A stretch of 42,500 nt of DNA from Glandiceps talaboti (lineage: Eukaryota; Hemichordata; Enteropneusta; Spengelidae). Below are positions 1-10,324 of the stretch, in pieces. The notes under the pieces were generated by a model. It was given only the letters and a program-made list of their open reading frames with translations, did no database searches and was not told where the DNA came from. The stretch covers positions 19,133,957 to 19,176,456 of the forward strand of contig NC_135569.1 of assembly GCF_964340395.1 (NCBI RefSeq), written 5' to 3'. The position numbers were made by a program, and so were the translations under genes. The stretch's first letter is position 1. Each line of letters begins with the position of its first letter.

Positions 1-1941
1 TGTGTAATACATTGTTTGGTATGCACCACTTGCACTGCTGTTTACAATGTGTGCAATTCATCTAGTGTGTAATACATTGTTTGGTATACACCACTTGCAG
101 TGCTGTTTACAATGTGTGCAATTCATCTAGTGCGTAATACATTGTTTGGTATGCACCACTTGCAGTGCTGTTTACAATGTGTGCAATTCATCTAGGGTGT
201 AATACATTGTTTGGTATGCACCACTTGCAGTGCTGTTTACAATGTGTGCAATTCACCTAGTGTGTAATACATTGTTTGGTATGCACCACTTGCACTGCTG
301 TTTACAATGTGTGCAATTCATCCAGTGTGTAATACATTGTTTGGTATGCACCACTTGCAGTGCTGTTTACAATGTGTGCAATTCACCTAGTGTGTAATAC
401 ATTGTTTGGTATACACCACTTGCAGTGCTGTTTACAATGTGTGCAATTCATCTAGTGTGTAATACATTGTTTGGTATACACCACTTGCACTGCTGTTTAC
501 AATGTGTGCAATTCATCTAGGGTGTAATACATTGTTTGGTATGCACCACTTGCAGTGCTGTTTACAATGTGTGCAATTCATCTAGGGTGTAATACATTGT
601 TTGGTATGCACCACTTGCAGTGCTGTTTACAATGTGTGCAATTCATCTAGTGTGTAATACATTGTTTGGTATACACCACTTGCAGTGCTGTTTACAATGT
701 GTGCAATTCATCTAGGGTGTAATACATTGTTTGGTATGCACCACTTGCAGTGCTGTTTACAATGTGTGCAATTCACCTAGTGTGTAATACATTGTTTGGT
801 ATACACCACTTGCAGTGCTGTTTACAATGTGTGCAATTCATCTAGTGTGTAATACATTGTTTGGTATACACCACTTGCACTGCTGTTTACAATGTGTGCA
901 ATTCATCTAGGGTGTAATACATTGTTTGGTATGCACCACTTGCAGTGCTGTTTACAATGTGTGCAATTCATCTAGGGTGTAATACATTGTTTGGTATGCA
1001 CCACTTGCAGTGCTGTTTACAATGTGTGCAATTCATCTAGTGTGTAATACATTGTTTGGTATACACCACTTGCAGTGCTGTTTACAATGTGTGCAATTCA
1101 TCTAGGGTGTAATACATTGTTTGGTATGCACCACTTGCAGTGCTGTTTACAATGTGTGCAATTCACCTAGTGTGTAATACATTGTTTGGTATACACCACT
1201 TGCAGTGCTGTTTACAATGTGTGCAATTCATCTAGTGTGTAATACATTGTTTGGTATGCACCACTTGCACTGCTGTTTACAATGTGTGCAATTCATCTAG
1301 TGTGTAATACATTGTTTGGTATACACCACTTGCACTGCTGTTTACAATGTGTGCAATTCATCTAGTGTGTAATACATTGTTTGGTATACACCACTTGCAG
1401 TGCTGTTTACAATGTGTGCAATTCATCTAGTGTGTAATACATTGTTTGGTATGCACCACTTGCAGTGCTGTTTACAATGTGTGCAATTCATCTAGTGTGT
1501 AATACATTGTTTGGTATGCACCACTTGCAGTGCTGTTTACAATGTGTGCAATTCATCTAGTGTGTAATACATTGTTTGGTATGCACCACTTGCAGTGCTG
1601 TTTACAATGTGTGCAATTCACCTAGTGTGTAATACATTGTTTGGTATGCACCACTTGCACTGCTGTTTACAATGTGTGCAATTCATCTAGTGCGTAATAC
1701 ATTGTTTGGTATGCACCACTTGCAGTGCTGTTTACAACGTGTGCAATTCATCTAGTGTGTTATACATTGTTTGGTATGCACCACTTGCAGTGCTGTTTAC
1801 AATGTGTGCAATTCATCTAGTGTGTAATACATTGTTTGGTATGCACCACTTGCAGTGCTGTTTACAATGTGTGCAATTCATCTAGTGTGTAATACATTGT
1901 TTGGTATGCACCACTTGCACTGCTGTTTACAATGTGTGCAA
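1..1941. repeat. 65-bp tandem repeat array (29 full copies plus a 56-bp partial)
   Basis: Units start at 1, 66, 131 and so on to 1886 with no length change; 29 x 65 is exactly 1885, followed by 56 bp of a thirtieth copy. Each unit starts TGTGTAATACATTG and ends GCAATTCATCTAG. Variation is limited to a few positions: TGTG, GGTG or TGCG at the start, A or G near position 23, C or G at position 35, and T or C near position 61. Each unit contains the inverted pair ACATTGT (9-15) and ACAATGT (44-50). The array begins at or before the window edge. It probably lies in an intron upstream of the exon at 2447, because that exon starts with a splice acceptor, but this is inference. Confidence 0.97.
391..1170. 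repeat. 390-bp higher-order repeat (2 copies) inside the 65-bp array
   Basis: Copies 7-12 (391-780) and 13-18 (781-1170) carry the same ordered series of variants: TGTG/A/G, TGTG/A/C, GGTG/G/G, GGTG/G/G, TGTG/A/G, then GGTG/G/G with CCTAG. By eye the two six-unit blocks are identical. Copy 19 (1171) repeats the first member and copy 20 then differs at one base. Confidence 0.85.
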
Positions 1942-2446
1942 CCATTCTTCCTACTATCACAGACCTACACTATTACCACATACACTGGAATGTTTATATG
2001 TTGTTTATCTGAATTCCAGCTACTTTATCCTTAGAATTGGCCATAGTTTGTTTACAAATAAGCATTCTTTGTTTATTTTTAATTATTTTTTTAATTTATA
2101 TGTTATACTACCATGTAGTCAAGTAATGATTTAAAAAGCCGGTGTTGTGTTTTTATTCTAAATCACTTTTACCTGTTCTTTGTTTGTTTTTAATTACTAT
2201 GACTACCTTATTAATTATTTATGAGTGACCCTTCCTCATCCCCACTCACCATGTGAAAAGTCCACATTTTCAAATCATTGCTTTATTACGTGGTAGGGAA
2301 ACTATTATTTTTTCTAAATGTAAAAGTAAACAATAAACAAAAAATAAATATTTGTAATCAAATATGACCAATCCCCAAGCCCTGTGAACTAACCCAAACT
2401 GTTATTTTCACTCACGTCTTTATCTGTGTATGTTTCTACTTACAAG
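1942..2446. other. AT-rich spacer, probable intron end
   Basis: No credible coding sequence is visible in this AT-rich stretch with T-runs and A-runs. The last 45 bases are pyrimidine-rich and end in CTTACAAG at 2446, which I take as the 3' splice site of the exon that follows. Confidence 0.6.
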
Positions 2447-2934
2447 GTGACAAAACAAGCTAAACGGAGTAAACCCCTTCCACCAGCACCTTACTGCGAT
2501 ATTGAAACATATTCAGAATGGACACCTGAAGATAATGGGTCACCAGCAAGTCCCATCATGGTTGTCCCGGAAACAAACCCCAAGGGTATGCAAATTTTAC
2601 TGCAAGACGAACAACCTCCTCCAGCTCTAAGGGGCAAACAGTTGTCAAGGCAACGACCTGCTGCCAGAACAGGTCAATTATTGCTTCAAGATGAAAACCC
2701 ACCCCCTGCCTTTGTTGAGCCAAAGAAAAAAACTGAAACTGTTGAAAATAACATTAATTCAAAAAGTACTTTTCCTGCTGAAACATTCCTGCAGGACGAT
2801 TCACAAAAGGCAACTGAGGACAAAGGTCAAAGGTCAAAACCTCCAGGTCACCAAGGTCACAAGGTTGAAGTTGATCTGGATGAAATTAGAAGGTCAATGA
2901 CTGAACTTGATGGCATTCCTCCACTTCCACCTAG
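2447..2934 (+). CDS. Internal exon of an SH2-domain protein: proline-rich linker
   Basis: This exon encodes 162 residues plus two bases of a split arginine codon. The acceptor is the AG at 2445-2446 after a pyrimidine-rich stretch. The donor is AG|GTATGT at 2934/2935, phase 2, which matches the phase of the next exon. No folded domain is seen. The peptide is low-complexity and proline-rich: KPLPPAPY at about residues 9-16 is a possible SH3 ligand with a tyrosine (YCDIE), and IPPLPPR closes the exon. A short motif recurs: ILLQDEQPPPAL (about 50-61), LLLQDENPPPAF (about 78-89), and a shorter TFLQDD (about 113-118). This pattern suggests an unstructured adaptor linker that binds SH3 or similar domains. 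The open frame continues upstream to a GTG at 2426, but no ATG precedes it, so it is not the first exon. The upstream exon is not visible. The exon's last 13 bases resemble the end of the adjacent 56-bp repeat unit. Confidence 0.8.
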
Positions 2935-5568
2935 GTATGTATACGCCATTTAATCAAAATGTACAATGTTAACCTGGTCACTTCCATCCAGGTATGTATA
3001 CATCATTTAATCACATTTCTAGTGTTAACCTGGTCACTTCCATCCAGGTATGTATACATCATTTAATCACATTTCTAGTGTTAACCTGGTCACTTCCATC
3101 CAGGTATATATACATCATTTAATCACATTTCTAGTGTTAACCTGGTCACTTCCACCCAGGTATGTATACATCATTTAATCACATTTCTAGTGTTAACCTG
3201 GTCACTTCCATCCAGGTATGTATACATCATTTAATCACATTTCTAGTGCTAACCTGGTCACTTCCATCCAGGTATATATACATCATTTAATCACATTTCT
3301 AGTGCTAACCTGGTCACTTCCACCCAGGTATGTATACATCATTTAATCACATTTCTAGTGCTAACCTGGTCACTTCCACCCAGGTATATATACATCATTT
3401 AATCACATTTCTAGTGTTAACCTGGTCACTTCCACCCAGGTATATATACATCATTTAATCACATTTCTAGTGCTAACCTGGTCACTTCCATCCAGGTATG
3501 TATACATCATTTAATCACATTTCTAGTGCTAACCTGGTCACTTCCATCCAGGTATGTATACATCATTTAATCACATTTCTAGTGCTAACCTGGTCACTTC
3601 CATCCAGGTATATATACATCATTTAATCACATTTCTAGTGTTAACCTGGTCACTTCCACCCAGGTATGTATACATCATTTAATCACATTTCTAGTGTTAA
3701 CCTGGTCACTTCCACCCAGGTATATATACATCATTTAATCACATTTCTAGTGTTAACCTGGTCACTTCCATCCAGGTATGTATACATCATTTAATCACAT
3801 TTCTAGTGCTAACCTGGTCACTTCCATCTAGGTATGTATACATCATTTAATCACATTTCTAGTGTTAACCTGGTCACTTCCATCCAGGTATATATACATC
3901 ATTTTAATCACATTTCTAGTGTTAACCTGGTCACTTCCACCCAGGTATGTATACATCATTTAATCACATTTCTAGTGTTAACCTGGTCACTTCCACCCAG
4001 GTATGTATACATCATTTAATCACATTTCTAGTGCTAACCTGGTCACTTCCATCTAGGTATGTATACATCATTTAATCACATTTCTAGTGTTAACCTGGTC
4101 ACTTCCACCCAGGTATATATACATCATTTAATCACATTTCTAGTGTTAACCTGGTCACTTCCATCCAGGTATGTATACATCATTTAATCACATTTCTAGT
4201 GCTAACCTGGTCACTTCCACCCAGGTATGTATACACCATTTAATCACATTTCTAGTGCTAACCTGGTCACTTCCACCCAGGTATATATACATCATTTAAT
4301 CACATTTCTAGTGTTAACCTGGTCACTTCCACCCAGGTATATATACATCATTTAATCACATTTCTAGTGTTAACCTGGTCACTTCCATCTAGGTATGTAT
4401 ACATCATTTAATCACATTTCTAGTGTTAACCTGGTCACTTCCATCCAAGTATGTATACATCATTTAATCACATTTCTAGTGCTAACCTGGTCACTTCCAC
4501 CCAGGTATATATACATCATTTAATCACATTTCTAGTGCTAACTTGGTCACTTCCACCCAGGTATGTATACATCATTTAATCACATTTCTAGTGCTAACCT
4601 GGTCACTTCCATCCAGGTATATATACATCATTTAATCACATTTCTAGTGCTAACCTGGTCACTTCCATCCAGGTATATATACACCATTTAATCACATTTC
4701 TAGTGCTAACCTGGTCACTTCCATCCAGGTATGTATACATCATTTAATCACATTTCTAGTGTTAACCTGGTCACTTCCACCCAGGTATGTATACACCATT
4801 TAATCACATTTCTAGTGCTAACCTGGTCACTTCCATCCAGGTATATATACATCATTTAATCACATTTCTAGTGTTAACCTGGTCACTTCCACCCAGGTAT
4901 ATATACATCATTTAATCACATTTCTAGTGTTAACCTGGTCACTTCAATCCAGGTATGTATACATCATTTAATCACATTTCTAGTGCTAACCTGGTCACTT
5001 CCACCCAGGTATGTATACATCATTTAATCACATTTCTAGTGCTAACCTGGTCACTTCCACCCAGGTATGTATACATCATTTAATCACATTTCTAGTGCTA
5101 ACTTGGTCACTTCCACCCAGGTATGTATACATCATTTAATCACATTTCTAGTGCTAACCTGGTCACTTCCACCCAGGTATGTATACATCATTTAATCACA
5201 TTTCTAGTGCTAACCTGGTCACTTCCACCCAGGTATGTATACATCATTTAATCACATTTCTAGTGCTAACCTGGTCACTTCCACCCAGGTATGTATACAT
5301 CATTTAATCACATTTCTAGTGCTAACCTGGTCACTTCAATCCAGGTATATATACATCATTTAATCACATTTCTAGTGCTAACTTGGTCACTTCCACCCAG
5401 GTATGTATACATCATTTAATCACATTTCTAGTGCTAACTTGGTCACTTCCACCCAGGTATGTATACATCATTTAATCACATTTCTAGTGCTAACCTGGTC
5501 ACTTCCACCCAGGTATATATACATCATTTAATCACATTTCTAGTGCTAACCTGGTCACTTCCACCTAG
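2935..5568. repeat. 56-bp tandem array, first segment (47 units), each with splice-like ends
   Basis: The first unit (2935-2991) is 57 bp and divergent; 46 more follow, nearly all 56 bp, with one 57-mer carrying an extra T near 3903. Each unit starts GTATGTATACATC or GTATATATACATC, has TTTCTAGTG then CTAACCTGG or TTAACCTGG in the middle, and ends CACTTCCATCCAG or CACTTCCACCCAG. The unit starts in register with the exon donor. Read as splicing signals, each unit holds a donor, a branch-site-like motif about 20 bases before its end, and a pyrimidine-rich CAG acceptor. The segment ends exactly at ...CCACCTAG (5568). Confidence 0.97.
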
Positions 5569-6010
5569 CAGCCATTTTGTTTGCAAATTTTCCATGTCCA
5601 AAGCCATAACTCAGACATGCTTGAACAGATCTCATTCAAAGTTGGTATTGGGACAGTGTTCTATGACATACATGTGCATATTCATTGTTGTTGTGATACA
5701 ATCCAATATGGCCGCCTGGCAGCCATTTTGTTTGCGATTTTTCTATGTCCAAAGCCATAACTCAGACATGCTTGAACAAATCTCATTCAAAGTTGGTATT
5801 GGGACAGTGTTCTATGACATACATGTGCATATTCATTGTTGTTGTGATACAATCCAATATGGCCGCCTGGCAGCCATTTTGTTTGCGATTTTTCTATGTC
5901 CAAAGCCATAACTCAGACATGCTTGAACAAATCTCATTTAAAGTTGGTATTAGGACAGTGTTCTATGACATACATATGCATATCCATTTTCGTCGTGATA
6001 CGATCCACCA
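5569..6010. repeat. 151-bp direct repeat, about 2.9 copies
   Basis: CAGCCATTTTGTTTGC recurs at 5569, 5720 and 5871, exactly 151 bp apart. The first two copies run through AATATGGCCGCCTGG. The third diverges after about 115 bp and fades near 6010. The many short frames here simply repeat with the unit and do not look coding. Similar GGCCGCC...CAGCCATTTTG stretches are typical of dispersed invertebrate repeats, but that is only a general recollection. Confidence 0.93.
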
Positions 6011-6182
6011 TACCCGACCCATCCTTTATTGTTGTAGGCATGTTTCATGTCCAACAAGCAGACACAACATATCTAAGTCTGTTTGATTTAGGTTCACAGG
6101 TGTTGTTGCGTGATCAGAGTAATTAAGGAATAATTCCTTAAAAAACAATCATAGCGGGTACTATGTCATTCTCAATGACTTG
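5569..6182. other. 614-bp insertion interrupting the 56-bp array
   Basis: The array stops after a unit-final AG at 5568 and resumes mid-unit at TTTAATCAC (6183), so about 14 bases of a unit are missing across the insertion. It consists of three copies of a 151-bp repeat (described separately) and about 170 bp of single-copy sequence. The single-copy part contains the palindrome TTAAGGAATAATTCCTTAA at 6123-6141. No terminal inverted repeats or target duplication were found, and no protein is recognised. Confidence 0.7.
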
Positions 6183-7535
6183 TTTAATCACATTTCTAGT
6201 GCTAACCTGGTCACTTCCATCCAGGTATATATACATCATTTTAATCACATTTCTAGTGTTAACCTGGTCACTTCCACCCAGGTATATATACATCATTTTA
6301 ATCACATTTCTAGTGCTAACCTGGTCACTTCCACCCAGGTATATATACATCATTTTAATCACATTTCTAGTGCTAACCTGGTCACTTCCACCCAGGTATA
6401 TATACATCATTTAATCACATTTCTAGTGTTAACCTGGTCACTTCCATCCAGGTATGTATACATCATTTTAATCACATTTCTAGTGTTAACCTGGTCACTT
6501 CCACCCAGGTATGTATACATCATTTAATCACATTTCTAGTGTTAACCTGGTCACTTCCATCCAGGTATGTATACACCATTTAATCACATTTCTAGTGTTA
6601 ACCTGGTCACTTCCACCCAGGTATATATACATCATTTAATCACATTTCTAGTGTTAACCTGGTCACTTCCATCCAGGTATATATACATCATTTAATCACA
6701 TTTCTAGTGTTAACCTGGTCACTTCTACCCAGGTATATATACATCATTTAATCACATTTCTAGTGTTAACCTGGTCACTTCCACCCAGGTATATATACAT
6801 CATTTAATCACATTTCTAGTGCTAACCTGGTCACTTCCATCCAGGTATATATACATCATTTAATCACATTTCTAGTGCTAACCTGGTCACTTCCATCCAG
6901 GTATGTATACATCATTTAATCACATTTCTAGTGCTAACCTGGTCACTTCCATCCAGGTATATATACATCATTTTAATCACATTTCTAGTGTTAACCTGGT
7001 CACTTCCACCCAGGTATGTATACATCATTTAATCACATTTCTAGTGCTAACCTGGTCACTTCCACCCAGGTATATATACATCATTTAATCACATTTCTAG
7101 TGCTAACCTGGTCACTTCCACCCAGGTATGTATACATCATTTAATCACATTTCTAGTGCTAACCTGGTCACTTCCATCCAGGTATGTATACATCATTTTA
7201 ATCACATTTCTAGTGCTAACCTGGTCACTTCCATCCAGGTATGTATACACCATTTAATCACATTTCTAGTGTTAACCTGGTCACTTCCATCCAGGTATGT
7301 AATACACCATTTAATCACATTTCTAGTGTTAACCTGGTCACTTCCACCCAGGTATGTATACATCATTTAATCACATTTCTAGTGCTAACTTGGTCACTTC
7401 CACCCAGGTATATATACATCATTTTAATCACATTTCTAGTGCTAACCTGGTCACTTCCACCCAGGTATGTATACACCATTTAATCACATTTCTAGTGTTA
7501 ACCTGGTCACTTCCATCCAGGTATGTAATACACCA
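6183..7535. repeat. 56-bp tandem array, second segment (about 24 units)
   Basis: This continues the array at 2935-5568. A partial unit (6183-6224) is followed by 23 units and a final fragment GTATGTAATACACCA (7521-7535). Eight units are 57 bp: seven have an extra T in CATTTTAATC, and one has an extra A in GTATGTAATAC. The 57-bp form is much more common here than in the first segment (one, plus the divergent first unit), so the two segments have spread partly independently. Confidence 0.95.
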
Positions 7536-8044
7536 GACTACCAACAGCTGTAACTTGTTTTTACATGTAAATGGGTCTCATAATCTCTACATTGATCATT
7601 GTCATATATTTTATGTTGGTGTTGTTCTCAAAGTCTATTGAAATGAATGAATTGATACATTGGGTCTTTATGTTTTTTGTGTCCAACTCAATAACTTTTG
7701 GAGAAGGTCAAAGATCAGAATCTTGTACAACTGAAATCAAACAGTGCTGTGAAAACTACATAAAGTTACAGCAGTTTAAGGAGGGTCATGTCCTGTTTTG
7801 TGTTTCTAACAGCATTTATTCACAAATATATAATCAGTGATTTTGTGACAAGGGAATTCATACATTGTGACTTTTTTTCTGATAGGTCATGTAATGTTGT
7901 CTATCACACATTTGCTTCCATAACATATCCCCACCCCTCACTCCTCACTCCTCACTCCACCATGTTAGCATATTGTTCTGTGGGATGACATTGAAAGTTG
8001 TAACAGCTCTGTTCATATTGTAATAGTCACTTCTCACCTTTCAG
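7536..8044. other. Single-copy intron remainder before the second exon
   Basis: No coding sequence is supported here. A short CTCACTC-type repeat lies near 7930-7960. The 3' end, AGTCACTTCTCACCTTTCAG, is a good acceptor and loosely resembles the repeat unit end GGTCACTTCCACCCAG. Confidence 0.55.
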
Positions 8045-8188
8045 GTCATCATCATATCGTAGTCTGACAGATTTTGAAAATTCCAGTCTCGGACCAGGTG
8101 CAGTCGGAGGCAGTCTCCATGACAACAGATCTGTAGATGAGGAAAGACTTTTAAGAGATGCACCATGGTTTCAAGCAGGTATCCCAAG
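8045..8188 (+). CDS. Exon with the linker and first residues of the SH2 domain
   Basis: The exon is 144 bases: one base completing an arginine, 47 codons, then two bases of a second split arginine. The acceptor TTTCAG ends at 8044 and the donor AG|GTATGT is at 8188/8189. It encodes a serine-rich linker (SSSYRSLTDFENSS...), an acidic stretch (DEERLLRDA), and then WFQAGIP. The last segment is the canonical SH2 start, where a tryptophan opens the domain and the residue after IP is the alpha-A arginine. That arginine codon is split AG|A between this exon and the one at 36171, across a 28-kb intron. The joined peptide APWFQAGIPREIAMEIL reads smoothly as an SH2 N-terminus, the strongest evidence that both exons belong to one gene. 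Confidence 0.85.
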
Positions 8189-8474
8189 GTATGTGAGATC
8201 GAATGAGAATCTGATGTTGAAGTGAGATGGAATGTCATGTCACTTGGGACTCTGATTGTGAGATTCTAAGCTGAGTTTATACTTCTTGGGTGAGATTATA
8301 AATGCTGTGTATTCAACAGTTACTCACAGTGTTCTACTAATACTGAAGTATACTTAACTATGACTTTCAACTAACTGAACTCAAACCTGCTATCAGGCTA
8401 TGATGTAATTGTTTTTATGTGTTTATCAAATAATGGTGAGGAATCCATACTCGGCAGTCTACTATTCAAACAAT
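8189..8474. other. Unique intron start before the 21-bp array
   Basis: This is 286 bases of ordinary AT-rich intron sequence with no recognisable feature. The array begins with GTCATAGAAGG at 8475. An open frame that enters the array from about 8409 has no coding support. Confidence 0.6.
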
Positions 8475-10324
8475 GTCATAGAAGGCAATGTTAATATCAT
8501 AGAAGGCAATGTTAATGTCATAGAAGACAATGTTAATGTCATAGAAGATAATTGTATTGTCATAGAAGGCAATGTTAATGTCATAGAAGGTAATGTTAAT
8601 GTCATAGAAGGCAATTGTAATGTCATAGAAGGCAATTGTAATGTCATAGAAGGTAATGTTAATGTCATAGAAGGTAATGTTAATGTCATAGAAGGCAATG
8701 TTAATGTCATAGAAGGCAATTGTAATGTCATAGAAGGCAATTGTAATGTCATAGAAGACAATGTTAATATCATAGAAGGCAATTGTATTGTCATAGAAGG
8801 CAATTGTAATGTCATAGAAGGCAATTGTAATGTCATAGAAGACAATGTTAATGTCATAGAAGGCAATGTTAATGTCATAGAAGGTAATGTTAATGTCATA
8901 GAAGGCAATTGTAATGTCATAGAAGGCAATTGTAATGTCATAGAAGGCAATGTTAATGTCATAGAAGGCAATTGTAATGTCATAGAAGGCAATTGTAATG
9001 TCATAGAAGACAATGTTAATGTCATAGAAGGCAATGTTAATGTCATAGAAGGCAATTGTAATGTCATAGAAGGCAATTGTAATGTCATAGAAGACAATGT
9101 TAATGTCATAGAAGGCAATGTTAATGTCATAGAAGGCAATGTTAATATCATAGAAGGCAATGTTAATGTCATAGAAGACAATGTTAATGTCATAGAAGAC
9201 AATGTTAATGTCATAGAAGGCAATTGTAATGTCATAGAAGGTAATTGTAATGTCATAGAAGGCAATGTTAATGTCATAGAAGGCAATTGTATTGTCATAG
9301 AAGGCAATGTTAATGTCATAGAAGGTAATGTTAATGTCATAGAAGACAATGTTAATGTCATAGAAGGCAATGTTAATGTCATAGAAGGCAATTGTATGTC
9401 ATAGAAGGTAATGTTAATGTCATAGAAGGCAATTGTAATGTCATAGAAGACAATGTTAATGTCATAGAAGGCAATGTTAATGTCATAGAAGGTAATTGTA
9501 ATGTCATAGAAGGTAATGTTAATGTCATAGAAGGTAATGTTAATGTCATAGAAGGCAATGTTAATGTCATAGAAGGCAATTGTAATGTCATAGAAGGTAA
9601 TTGTAATGTCATAGAAGGCAATGTTAATGTCATAGAAGGCAATTGTATTGTCATAGAAGGCAATGTTAATGTCATAGAAGGTAATGTTAATGTCATAGAA
9701 GGCAATTGTAATGTCATAGAAGGCAATTGTAATGTCATAGAAGGTAATGTTAATGTCATAGAAGGCAATGTTAATGTCATAGAAGGCAATTGTAATGTCA
9801 TAGAAGGTAATTGTAATGTCATAGAAGGCAATTGTAATGTCATAGAAGGCAATGTTAATGTCATAGAAGTCAATGTTAATGTCATAGAAGGTAATGTTAA
9901 TGTCATAGAAGGCAATTGTAATGTCATAGAAGGCAATTGTAATGTCATAGAAGGCAATGTTAATGTCATAGAAGGTAATGTTAATGTCATAGAAGGCAAT
10001 TGTAATGTCATAGAAGGCAATTGTAATGTCATAGAAGGTAATTGTAATGTCATAGAAGGCAATTGTAATGTCATAGAAGGCAATGTTAATGTCATAGAAG
10101 GTAATTGTAATGTCATAGAAGGCAATGTTAATGTCATAGAAGGCAATTGTAATGTCATAGAAGGTAATGTTAATGTCATAGAAGGCAATGTTAATGTCAT
10201 AGAAGGCAATTGTAATGTCATAGAAGGCAATTGTAATGTCATAGAAGGTAATTGTAATGTCATAGAAGGCAATTGTAATGTCATAGAAGGCAATGTTAAT
10301 GTCATAGAAGGCAATGTTAATGTC

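Larger units (their letters stand above)
2935..8044 (+). other. Phase-2 intron filled with 56-bp repeats
   Basis: The donor is GTATGT at 2935 and the acceptor is CTTCTCACCTTTCAG ending at 8044. Joining the AG at 2933-2934 to the G at 8045 restores an arginine codon and keeps the frame open into the next exon. Of 5,110 bases, about 4 kb is the 56-bp array and 614 bp is an insertion that splits it. Confidence 0.8.

Noticed and set aside
1-1941. CRISPR-like array
   Set aside because: The units are contiguous 65-bp tandem copies with no unique spacers, and the context is an intron-bearing animal gene.
5459-6126. Overlapping frames of 76-150 codons in the 151-bp repeat
   Set aside because: The same peptide recurs in different frames because 151 is not a multiple of three. 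There is no codon or domain signal.
2935-7535. Short + and - strand frames reading ITFLVLTWSLPPRY and similar
   Set aside because: These are translations of the 56-bp unit. They appear only where 57-bp units restore a frame, and they are interrupted by stops every one to three units.
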